Notes under the pieces: generated by a model | Seen by the model: only the letters and a program-made list of their open reading frames with translations | What the model was told of the DNA's origin: nothing | Databases searched by the model: none | Shown here: positions 51,116 to 59,570 of the stretch, piece by piece | Layout of the letters: the number at the start of each line of letters is the position of its first letter | Numbering within the stretch: the stretch's first letter is position 1 | Made by a program: the position numbers and the translations under genes | Assembly: GCA_902622575.1 (NCBI GenBank) | Contig: CACNQJ010000005.1 | Span: forward strand, 43,005-107,004 | Direction: 5' to 3' | DNA length: 64,000 nucleotides | Source of the DNA: an uncultured Bacteroidota bacterium | Lineage (GTDB): Bacteria > Bacteroidota > Bacteroidia > Flavobacteriales > Flavobacteriaceae

Positions 51116-52317
51116 GTTATAAAGTAAAAATATTTATTCCCTTAATTTATTTATTTGTAGTTAGCCCTAGTTCATATGCTCAAAACTCAAAGATCAAAGA
51201 ATTAGAAAATAAAAGAATTCAATTAAAAAAAGAAATTAAACAAATAAACGGACTATTAATTGATAATAATAAACAAACAAAAATGGCGTATGGTGATCTT
51301 GAAAACATCTCAATAAAAATTAATAGAAATCAAGATTTAATAAAAATAACAAACGAACAAATTAATCTTTTGACAACGAAGATTTCAAATAATGAAGAAA
51401 AGGTAAATGATTTGGAAATTGATGTTGCAAAAGCTAAAAGTGATTATTCTAAAATGATATATAACTCCTATAAAAGCAGGTTGAAAGAGAGTAGGGCTAT
51501 GTTTCTTTTATCCTCTCAAAGCTTTTTACAGGCTTTAAAGCGAACTCAATACATGAACCAATACTCTGATAATAGGCGTAGTTATGCAAATAAAATTGAA
51601 TCTGATATTCTAATAATAAAATCTATAAACGATACAATCAATAAAAATATATTAAGCAAGGAGAAGTTATTGAATGAAAACAAGCTCGAGGAAAAAAAAT
51701 TAAGTAAAGAAAAAACTATACAAAGTAATTTAATAAAGGGGCTTAAAAGAAAAGAGAAAAGTTATAAAAATGAAATTGATAAAAAGCAAAAACTTTCAAA
51801 CCAATTAGACAAAGAAATAGAAAGATTAATCAAAGAAGCTATAAAGGAGTCTAATAAAAACACAAGCGATAATGTATTTACATTGACGCCTGAGGCTAAA
51901 TTAACTGCTAAAAACTTTTTGTCTAATAAAGGAAATTTGCCATGGCCAGTTGAGAGGGGTGTAATTATTCAAAGGTTTGGATTACAACCACACCCTGTAG
52001 TTAGAACAACAAAAATAAAAAGTAATGGTATCGTAATTGCAACCACAAAAAATGCAAATGTTAGATCTGTTTTTAATGGAGTCGTCCTTTCAGTTTTAAA
52101 ATTTAAATCTAGCAATCTTACAGTACTAATTCAACATGGTAATTACATTACAGCATATAAAAATCTTGCTAATGTATACGTTGAAAAAGGACAAAAAGTT
52201 AATGCTTTACAAACAATTGGAATCACATTTGATAATGATGAATCAAAAACCACTTTACAGTTTAGTATTTTTGAAAACACTAAAGCTTTAGACCCTTATT
52301 TATGGATAGCAAAATAA
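51112..52317 (+). CDS. EnvC-like protein with coiled coil and degenerate LytM domain
   Basis: Exported peptidoglycan-hydrolase activator. 401 residues, start codon TTG (51112-51114) overlapping the DUF4292 stop. Signal peptide (IFIPLIYLFVVSPSSYAQ), then a very long coiled coil (about 25-270), then a LytM/M23 domain (about 280-401) starting WPVERGVIIQRFGLQPHP. The metal ligands are lost: no His-x3-Asp in the first motif, and the usual LHFEI is LQFSIF. This is the hallmark of EnvC-type activators, which switch on amidases during cell division rather than cutting the wall themselves. uvrA follows 1 base later. Confidence 0.87.
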   Translation: MSYKVKIFIPLIYLFVVSPSSYAQNSKIKELENKRIQLKKEIKQINGLLIDNNKQTKMAYGDLENISIKINRNQDLIKITNEQINLLTTKISNNEEKVNDLEIDVAKAKSDYSKMIYNSYKSRLKESRAMFLLSSQSFLQALKRTQYMNQYSDNRRSYANKIESDILIIKSINDTINKNILSKEKLLNENKLEEKKLSKEKTIQSNLIKGLKRKEKSYKNEIDKKQKLSNQLDKEIERLIKEAIKESNKNTSDNVFTLTPEAKLTAKNFLSNKGNLPWPVERGVIIQRFGLQPHPVVRTTKIKSNGIVIATTKNANVRSVFNGVVLSVLKFKSSNLTVLIQHGNYITAYKNLANVYVEKGQKVNALQTIGITFDNDESKTTLQFSIFENTKALDPYLWIAK

Positions 52318-52318
52318 T

Positions 52319-55096
52319 ATGATAGAAAAGAAAAATAAATCTATTGTAATTGAAGGTGCAGAGATGCATAACCTTAAAAATATCAGTTTGAAGATTCCAA
52401 AAAAAAAACTGGTTGTTATTACGGGTTTATCAGGTTCAGGCAAATCAAGTTTAGCGTTTGACACAATTTATGCTGAGGGCCAAAGAAGATTTATTGAAAG
52501 CCTTTCATCCTATACGAGACAGTTTCTTGGAAAGCTAAATAAGCCCAAAGTAAAAAAAATTGAAGGTTTATCACCCGCAATTGCCATTGAGCAAAAGGTC
52601 AACAACTCAAACCCAAGATCAACTGTTGGGACAAGTTCTGAGATATACGATTACATTAAGCTTTTGTTCGCAAGAATTGGAGTTACATACTCTCCAATTT
52701 CAAATGAAAAAGTGACAAAAGATTCTGTTGATTCTGTTGTCAATCTAATACAGTCATTTAAAATTTCTGAAAAGTTTTTGATTCTTTCCAAACTTGATGT
52801 ACCTGACAATATTGAGCTAAAAGATTTTTTTCGATTTTATTTTGATCAGGGATATGCAAGAATTGAATATGATGGCGAGACAATAAATATTTTAGATGCA
52901 AGTGAAAAGAAAATTGATAAGCCATTTTACTTGATAATAGACAGGTCTATATATAACAAAGATGAAGATTATTTGAACAGAATCATTGATTCCATTGAAA
53001 ATGCATTCTTTCATGGGAATAATGAAATTTACATCAAGACTTTAAGTGATAATAAATACCATTTTTTTTCAAAAAAGTTTCAAAGAGATGGGATAGATTT
53101 TATTGAACCAAATGAATATTTATTTAGTTTCAACAACCCCTTTGGTGCATGTTCAACTTGTGGTGGCTATGGAGATATTATGGGAATAGACCCAGATTTG
53201 GTGATTCCTAACAAAGGACTCTCTGTATATGATGATTGTATTGCACCTTGGCGAGGACAAAAGCTGAAGAAATACAAGCAGTTATTAGTTAAAAGCGCTC
53301 ACTTATTTGATTTTCCAATTCATAGACCGTATTACAAATTAACTAACGAAGAGCAAGCATTGATATGGGATGGTAATGAACACTTTAAAGGAATAAATTA
53401 TTTTTTCGAAAAGCTTGAAAAGAAAATGTACAAGATTCAAAATAGAGTCATGCTATCAAGATACAGAGGCCGAACGGATTGTAGTGATTGTAAAGGAAAA
53501 AGACTAAGAAAAGAGGCTCAGTATGTAAAAATAAATGATAAATCTATTTTTGATTTAGTAGATATTTCTATTGAAAAAAACTTAGAGTTTTTTAATAATC
53601 TTAAACTCAATGAAGATGAGCTTAAAAAAAGTAAAAGAATTATTCAAGAAATTGTAAATAGATTAAGTTTTTTGTGTGATGTAGGACTTTCGTATTTGAC
53701 TTTGAACAGAAAATCAAATACTCTTTCTGGCGGCGAAACACAAAGAATTAATTTAGCCACATCATTAGGAAGTGCGTTGGTTGGATCTATATATGTCTTA
53801 GATGAACCAAGCGTGGGACTTCATCCTGAAGACACAACGAAGCTTATAAAAATTCTAAAGAATTTAAAACAGCTGGGAAATTCTGTTTTAGTTGTTGAAC
53901 ATGATGAGGACATAATAAGGTCAGCTGATCAAATAATAGACCTCGGTCCAGGTGCTGGATCGCAGGGCGGAGAGATCATAGCGCAAGGCTCCTTAACAAA
54001 AATAGCAGAATCGAAATCTCTAACGGCAGAATATCTAAATCAAAAAGACCTTATTGAAATTCCAAAAAAAAGAAGAAAATCTAAAAATAAAATTGGTTTA
54101 AAGGGCTGCAGAGCAAATAATTTAAAAAACATAAATGTTGAGATACCTCTTGACTCGCTTGTTTGCATTACTGGAATTTCAGGAAGTGGAAAAACAACAT
54201 TAATAAAAGAAATTCTTTATCCATCCTTACTTAAAGAAAAAGGCATTTTCAAAGAAAAGCCTGGTGAATTTGATGAGCTTAGTGGAAATATAGATCACAT
54301 ACAATCCATTGAATATATTGATCAAAATCCAATAGGTACATCATCCAGATCAAATCCTGCAACATACATAAAAGCCTATGATGATATAAGAAATCTTTTT
54401 GCGACACAGAGGAATTCAAAGCAATTTTCACTCAAGCCAAAACATTTTTCATTTAATGTAGATGGAGGAAGATGTGATGAATGTAAAGGAGAGGGGGAGA
54501 TTAAAATTGAGATGCAATTTATGTCAGATATTAAATTGAAATGCGAATCCTGTAAAGGAAAAAGATTTAAAAAACCTGTTTTACAAGTTAAATATCAAGA
54601 TAAAAATATCGATGATATTTTAACAATGACTATTGAAAACGCATATGAGTTTTTCCTATCAAATAATCAAAATAAAATTGCGACAAAGCTTAAATGTCTT
54701 ATTGACGTTGGTATGGGTTATGTTAATGTAGGACAGTCATCATCAACTCTCTCTGGCGGTGAAGCTCAAAGGATTAAATTAGCCTCATTTCTATTAAAGG
54801 GTAAAAACAAAGAAAATACTTTATTTATTTTCGATGAGCCTACGACAGGTCTGCATTTTCATGATATTAAAAAACTTTTAAAATCCTTTAATTACTTGAT
54901 TGAGTTTGGACATTCAATAATTGTTGTTGAACACAATATAGATTTAATAAAGTCATCCGATTATGTTATAGATTTGGGGCCCTATGGTGGTGACAAGGGT
55001 GGTCAAGTTGTTTTTACCGGGACACCTGAAGAGTTAGTAAAAGATAAAAAGTCTTTACTGTCAAAATTTTTAAAGCCTAAGCTGACCTTTAAGTAA
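52319..55096 (+). CDS. uvrA: Excinuclease ABC subunit A
   Basis: DNA-damage recognition ATPase of nucleotide excision repair. 925 residues. First P-loop GLSGSGKSS (Lys42), second GISGSGKTT in the C-terminal half. ABC signatures LSGGETQRINLATSL and LSGGEAQRIKLASFL. Zinc modules: CSTCGGYGD and CSDCKGKRL in the first half; CDECKGEGEI with CESCKGKRF in the second, the module that contacts DNA. The last 27 bases overlap the converging flippase gene. Bacteroidota often carry a second UvrA paralogue; from motifs alone this looks like the main UvrA1. Confidence 0.97.
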   Translation: MIEKKNKSIVIEGAEMHNLKNISLKIPKKKLVVITGLSGSGKSSLAFDTIYAEGQRRFIESLSSYTRQFLGKLNKPKVKKIEGLSPAIAIEQKVNNSNPRSTVGTSSEIYDYIKLLFARIGVTYSPISNEKVTKDSVDSVVNLIQSFKISEKFLILSKLDVPDNIELKDFFRFYFDQGYARIEYDGETINILDASEKKIDKPFYLIIDRSIYNKDEDYLNRIIDSIENAFFHGNNEIYIKTLSDNKYHFFSKKFQRDGIDFIEPNEYLFSFNNPFGACSTCGGYGDIMGIDPDLVIPNKGLSVYDDCIAPWRGQKLKKYKQLLVKSAHLFDFPIHRPYYKLTNEEQALIWDGNEHFKGINYFFEKLEKKMYKIQNRVMLSRYRGRTDCSDCKGKRLRKEAQYVKINDKSIFDLVDISIEKNLEFFNNLKLNEDELKKSKRIIQEIVNRLSFLCDVGLSYLTLNRKSNTLSGGETQRINLATSLGSALVGSIYVLDEPSVGLHPEDTTKLIKILKNLKQLGNSVLVVEHDEDIIRSADQIIDLGPGAGSQGGEIIAQGSLTKIAESKSLTAEYLNQKDLIEIPKKRRKSKNKIGLKGCRANNLKNINVEIPLDSLVCITGISGSGKTTLIKEILYPSLLKEKGIFKEKPGEFDELSGNIDHIQSIEYIDQNPIGTSSRSNPATYIKAYDDIRNLFATQRNSKQFSLKPKHFSFNVDGGRCDECKGEGEIKIEMQFMSDIKLKCESCKGKRFKKPVLQVKYQDKNIDDILTMTIENAYEFFLSNNQNKIATKLKCLIDVGMGYVNVGQSSSTLSGGEAQRIKLASFLLKGKNKENTLFIFDEPTTGLHFHDIKKLLKSFNYLIEFGHSIIVVEHNIDLIKSSDYVIDLGPYGGDKGGQVVFTGTPEELVKDKKSLLSKFLKPKLTFK

Positions 55097-56539
55097 ATTA
55101 TTTATAAAACTATTAATAGCTTCAGATGATTTAGATTTATAAATTAAAAACGAATAAATCGCAGCAATTAATAAAGAGTTAATTATAATTTCAATAAGGC
55201 TTGAGAAATTAAATTCTATAATTTCAAACATAAAGAAAACAGCACAAATAATTAATAATACTTTTAGTGAGTGAAAAGAATAGGGACTTATATTAAGTTT
55301 AAATTTTATATAAATAATCTTCACAAAAGTAAATATTGAAACAACTAGTAAGGTAGAAAGGGCTGCACCATTAATACTATAAATATCAATAAGAATATCA
55401 TTTAAAAAGTATACTGAAATAGCCATTAAAATTGAAAATGGTAAAGTTATTTTATAAAACTTTGCAGTAGCAAGAATTGCAGGGCCGCACCCAAAACTCA
55501 TCAGTATAAGCTTACTCAAAGAAATCATTAAAACCACCCATATCGCGTTCCCGTAAGATGGATTTGACATTAATTCATAAAATGGGTCGATATTAATATT
55601 GATTAATAAGAAAAAAAGCCCTGCTACAATTAATAAATTGATTGAGCTTTTGGAATATAAATTACTAAGCTCTTGGGTGTTATTATCATTAAGGGCTTTA
55701 GCAACTAAAGGATTTATTATTTGAAACATAGCTCTTCCAGGTATTTCTACAACGGTAGCTATAAATACAGCAACAGCATAAAAAGCAGTTTGACTGATTA
55801 CTTCCTTTTGTGGAATCATGAATTTATCAATGTCAATTAATATACTTGCAGCTGATCCAGCAAGAAAAATAAAGAAGGAGTATGTAAGAATACTTTTAAT
55901 ATTAGACGGTAAACTGAAGTTGATTTTTGGCATGTAAAGACTAAATGAATAAATCATCATAATAAAAAGTCTTAGGTAATAAAATCCTGTTAGCCACCAA
56001 ATAAAATCCTCCTTTGTTATGATATTTAAATACACGCATATTAGTAGTGAAAAAATAGAAAGTCTTGGGAAAATTTCTTTTAAAAAATTTCCAAAAACTG
56101 ACTTAAGTTGAACTCTAGCCCATGAATAAAAGACTTCAAAATATGACGTGGCAAATGCAACTAAAAATATAACCCAAACATAAGATTCTATAATTGGGTT
56201 CTGAATGGATAGAAAATTTCCTATTAAATCATGAAACTTTACAACTAAAAAAGTTATTGGCACTATGGTCAATAATGGGATTAAAATTACTGAAGACATA
56301 AAAGAGTCTCTTTCATGTTCACTTGAATAGGAGCTATAGAATTTTATAATAGTATGTTGACTCCCAAAAGAAATTAGTGGCATTAAAAGGTTCGACGTTG
56401 CAAGTAAAAAAACTACTAGACCATAATATTCTTCTCTAAGAAAAACAGGGTAAAAATATAAAGTATTAACAGCCCCAATCAATATAGCAATTGATATTAT
56501 AATTATATTTTTATATGATTGGTTAAATACTATTCCCAT
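55070..56539 (-). CDS. Polysaccharide flippase (Wzx/MOP-type)
   Basis: Lipid-linked glycan flippase, 489 residues, about 12-14 hydrophobic segments spread over the whole protein, with the MOP-type opening INTLYFYPVFLREEYYGLVVFLLATSNL in parts and SFGSQHTIIKFYSSY. No enzymatic motif. Last gene of the minus-strand glycan operon; 1 base from the preceding glycosyltransferase gene; its end overlaps uvrA by 27 bases, so neither gene has a separate terminator. Confidence 0.88.
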   Translation of the reverse strand: MGIVFNQSYKNIIIISIAILIGAVNTLYFYPVFLREEYYGLVVFLLATSNLLMPLISFGSQHTIIKFYSSYSSEHERDSFMSSVILIPLLTIVPITFLVVKFHDLIGNFLSIQNPIIESYVWVIFLVAFATSYFEVFYSWARVQLKSVFGNFLKEIFPRLSIFSLLICVYLNIITKEDFIWWLTGFYYLRLFIMMIYSFSLYMPKINFSLPSNIKSILTYSFFIFLAGSAASILIDIDKFMIPQKEVISQTAFYAVAVFIATVVEIPGRAMFQIINPLVAKALNDNNTQELSNLYSKSSINLLIVAGLFFLLININIDPFYELMSNPSYGNAIWVVLMISLSKLILMSFGCGPAILATAKFYKITLPFSILMAISVYFLNDILIDIYSINGAALSTLLVVSIFTFVKIIYIKFKLNISPYSFHSLKVLLIICAVFFMFEIIEFNFSSLIEIIINSLLIAAIYSFLIYKSKSSEAINSFINNLLKGQLRL

Positions 56540-56540
56540 T

Positions 56541-57842
56541 TTAAATGTTTGAAATTATTTTGTCAATTTCTTTAGCAATATTAATTGACAAGTAGTTCTC
56601 ATTTAATTCATTTCTAGGCTTTCCTCCTTTTAAAAAATTTTGATAACATTTATAAATATAATTTTTTAAATCTTCATAATTATTATAATCAAAGGACATC
56701 CCTGACTTTGTTTTATTAATTATTTTTTCTAAATCACTTCCTTTATTTGATATTCCTAAAATATTTTTATTTGCAGACAAATAATGAAAAAACTTACCAG
56801 GAACAATATCATCTGAATCAGCGTAGTTTACAGAACATACCAAGAGTAATGATGCTTTAGATATTTCTACATCAAGCTCTTTTTTAGGCATATATGATAA
56901 TATCTTTCTATCACGTATTTTTTTAAACTCTACTGAGTTTATGACCCACCTATCGATATTCCCAATAAGCATAATTTCAACATCTTGTTTAAATTTTTCA
57001 TCAGATTCAATCAGTTCATGTAGGGCTAACCATAGATTTTGAGGATTTTGTATATCTTTCATCGAGCCAGTGTAAAGAACTCTAAATTTATCATGTTTGG
57101 TTGGTTCAATTTTTTCTTCAAACCCACTAGGTATATAAAAAGTACTGGCGTTTTTATTTAAAAATTTTGACCTTAGAGACTCAGAAGTTGTAAATGCAGC
57201 ATTACAATTTTTTAAAACTTCATTCTCAGTTTTTAAATGCTTTTTCATTGTAGATTCTAGCTGGTTAAGTAATTTATTTTGAAAAAAATTTGACCAAGGA
57301 TCTCTAAAATCTGCAATCCAATCAATACCAATATCCTTTTTTAGTTTCATACCAGCTAAATGCATTGAATGTGGAGGTCCAGTTGTAATTAACGCATTTA
57401 GATTATTTTCGCTATAATATTGTTTCAAAAACTTATATGCTGGATTAATTAAAAACTTTCTAGCATCTGGGAATAGAAATAATTCTCGCAACATATGGAA
57501 AAAATATCTTCCTTGTGATACATGGTGATATTTTGAGAAGGCAGTTCCAAAAGATGAATAATTGTTGCTCATTGTTTGGTAATAGACACTCTCTTCGCTA
57601 GAAAGTTTAGTAAAAAAAGATGGGAACTCAAACCCACTTATTTTACTAACTTTTATCGATGGGTTAACTTTCTCTAAAGTGGTATTGTCTAAAATTGGAT
57701 ACTTAGGGTTCTTAAATGTGAACACATGAACATCCCAGCCCAAATCACACAAATGATTTGAAAACCTAAGCCATCTATGAACCCCAGATCCACCTGCAGG
57801 CGGCCAATAATAAGCTAAAATTCCAATAGATTTTTTATTCAT
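56541..57842 (-). CDS. Glycosyltransferase (GT4-like, GT-B fold)
   Basis: 433 residues. N-terminal GILAYYWPPAGGSGVHRWLRF is the usual opening of this GT4-like subgroup, followed by DVHVFTFKNP. Central ALITTGPPHSMHLAGMKLK and WIADFRDPWSNF are characteristic; C-terminal half has LYTGSMKDIQNPQNLW and the nucleotide-sugar-binding VPGKFFHYLSANKNILGIS. Donor and acceptor unknown. Its start overlaps the end of the preceding glycosyltransferase by 8 bases. Confidence 0.9.
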   Translation of the reverse strand: MNKKSIGILAYYWPPAGGSGVHRWLRFSNHLCDLGWDVHVFTFKNPKYPILDNTTLEKVNPSIKVSKISGFEFPSFFTKLSSEESVYYQTMSNNYSSFGTAFSKYHHVSQGRYFFHMLRELFLFPDARKFLINPAYKFLKQYYSENNLNALITTGPPHSMHLAGMKLKKDIGIDWIADFRDPWSNFFQNKLLNQLESTMKKHLKTENEVLKNCNAAFTTSESLRSKFLNKNASTFYIPSGFEEKIEPTKHDKFRVLYTGSMKDIQNPQNLWLALHELIESDEKFKQDVEIMLIGNIDRWVINSVEFKKIRDRKILSYMPKKELDVEISKASLLLVCSVNYADSDDIVPGKFFHYLSANKNILGISNKGSDLEKIINKTKSGMSFDYNNYEDLKNYIYKCYQNFLKGGKPRNELNENYLSINIAKEIDKIISNI

Positions 57843-59013
57843 AAATAGAAATAAGTTGATTTGAAATTACGCTATTATTTAGTTTTTTTATGCTTCTTAA
57901 ACAGTTGCTTCTAAGTTTCTCAAATAGTTCTTTTTCATTATATAACTGTATGATTTTTTTTGTAAGGTCCATCACATTCCTATCTTCAAACACAACTCCA
58001 ATATTGTGTTTTTTTACAAGCTCAGATTGGGCAATTACATCACTGCTCACAACTGGACATCCAAATGAAATATATTGAAATATCTTATTTGCGTAAGTTG
58101 TATCATGATGAATATTTCTATGTAGAGGTGATAACCCTAGTTTAGAAATAGATAGATAATTAGAAATTTCATTTTCTTTCACCCAGCCAATAAAATCAAC
58201 CAAATCTTTAACACCATATCTTAGTATTTCATTTTTAAGCACACCATCAAAAGAACTTTTTCCTATGATCAACAGCTTAATATTGGGGATAGTTTTTTGA
58301 AGATTTCTTAAGGATTTAATCACTGTTGATAGGCCTCTTCTTTCAGATGTATTACCAACATATGTAATAACAAAATTCTTTGAATATTGTTTTTCTAAAA
58401 CTTTATCAACCTTTTTGTTTTTGTAAAAATCATTTCTTACAGTATTTGGGTAGACGATTATTTTTTCTTGATCAATCTTAACCCTACCTAAAAGTTCTTG
58501 TTTTGCATTTTCAGTCACGACCACTATTTTGTTTGCCTTTTCAACAAAACTTTCTTCTGCTTTTTTCCACCTGTTTGGGCTAATAAAAATTTTTCCCAAA
58601 AATGAATTTACATGTTTGTAGTATTTCATGATTTCTGGTCTGTTTTCATGAAGGTCTATATTGTATTTAATTCCAACTCTTTCTGAGACTGAAATCGCTG
58701 CTTTAGCAATTTGAATATCATGAACATGTAAAACTTCAACATCTGAATTTTCTACAAAATCCCTAATCTTATTTTTTAAAATAAATCCATACAGACCTAT
58801 ATCATTTGCTAAAGCTGAAAGCTTATACGTAAGTTTTGAGCAATGATATCTATGAACATTTATTTGATTTATAATTTCGTTTTTTACAAAAGGTTTTTTA
58901 AAAGATAGACAGAACAAATGTATTTCGTGTTTTTTCTTTATTAACTCTGCACACTCATTAGTAATCCTTGCATCATCAGGATAAGAGGAATCTAAAATCA
59001 TCCCAATTTTCAT
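57835..59013 (-). CDS. Glycosyltransferase family 4
   Basis: 392 residues, GT-B fold. Seen: N-terminal MILDSSYPDDARITNECAEL, then EVLHVHDIQIAKAAISV, the central VVVTENAKQELLGRV, and the donor-side half with NFVITYVGNTSERRGLSTVI, LGLSPLHRNIHHDTTYANKIFQYISFGCPVVSSD in parts (the E-x7-E equivalent region is modified to an H/T-rich stretch). Specific sugar not assignable. Its start is coupled to the methyltransferase stop (ATGA). Confidence 0.9.
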   Translation of the reverse strand: MKIGMILDSSYPDDARITNECAELIKKKHEIHLFCLSFKKPFVKNEIINQINVHRYHCSKLTYKLSALANDIGLYGFILKNKIRDFVENSDVEVLHVHDIQIAKAAISVSERVGIKYNIDLHENRPEIMKYYKHVNSFLGKIFISPNRWKKAEESFVEKANKIVVVTENAKQELLGRVKIDQEKIIVYPNTVRNDFYKNKKVDKVLEKQYSKNFVITYVGNTSERRGLSTVIKSLRNLQKTIPNIKLLIIGKSSFDGVLKNEILRYGVKDLVDFIGWVKENEISNYLSISKLGLSPLHRNIHHDTTYANKIFQYISFGCPVVSSDVIAQSELVKKHNIGVVFEDRNVMDLTKKIIQLYNEKELFEKLRSNCLRSIKKLNNSVISNQLISIYE

Positions 59014-59570
59014 AGATTTAATACGCCTTTATAGTAATTAGTATGATTTTCCATTGACCTCTCAGCATAAATAGCGTAATATCTATTTGTAAACTTCCGA
59101 AGTAAAGGCCTAAGTCCAATTTTATTTGAGGGGTTCTTCCAATATTCTCTTTTGATTATTTTCCAGCCTGCTTTTTCAACAAGCCAATCAAACTGCCAAG
59201 GCTCAAACTCGTGATAATGTCGATCACGCGGATCGGTTTTGCTTTTATAAGCATTTGAAAACCATAGCTTGATCGGAACAGTCAAAAAAATTCTTTTCGC
59301 TTTAATTGTTTTTAGCATTGGATATGGTGATAATAAATGTTCAATTATTTCAAATCCGGTTACTAAATCTACATCCCCAGGAATTGAAATATTTGGATTG
59401 TCATCAAAATCTTCACCCCCCGTATTATAGACCTTATAATTGTTTTGTTTCATTATTTCTGTGAATGGATTCCTTACACCAAGGTCAAATATAACAGCAG
59501 GAGCTGGGCAAACATCTTTTAACATTTTTAAGGTTTTCTTGTAGCGATGTGTAGGTAGTTTTTTATACAT
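59010..59570 (-). CDS. SAM-dependent methyltransferase (type 11-like), small
   Basis: 186 residues. The SAM-binding motif I is atypical: VIFDLGVRNPFTEIM in place of the usual GxGxG. It is followed by the acidic strand YNTGGEDFDDNP and motif IV DLVTGFEIIEHLLSP, then IFLTVPIKLWF and the HYHEFEPWQFDWLVEKAGW tail. It probably methylates a glycan or lipid intermediate of this operon. Overlaps both neighbours (8 bases with YfhO, 4 bases with the next gene). Confidence 0.8.
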   Translation of the reverse strand: MYKKLPTHRYKKTLKMLKDVCPAPAVIFDLGVRNPFTEIMKQNNYKVYNTGGEDFDDNPNISIPGDVDLVTGFEIIEHLLSPYPMLKTIKAKRIFLTVPIKLWFSNAYKSKTDPRDRHYHEFEPWQFDWLVEKAGWKIIKREYWKNPSNKIGLRPLLRKFTNRYYAIYAERSMENHTNYYKGVLNL

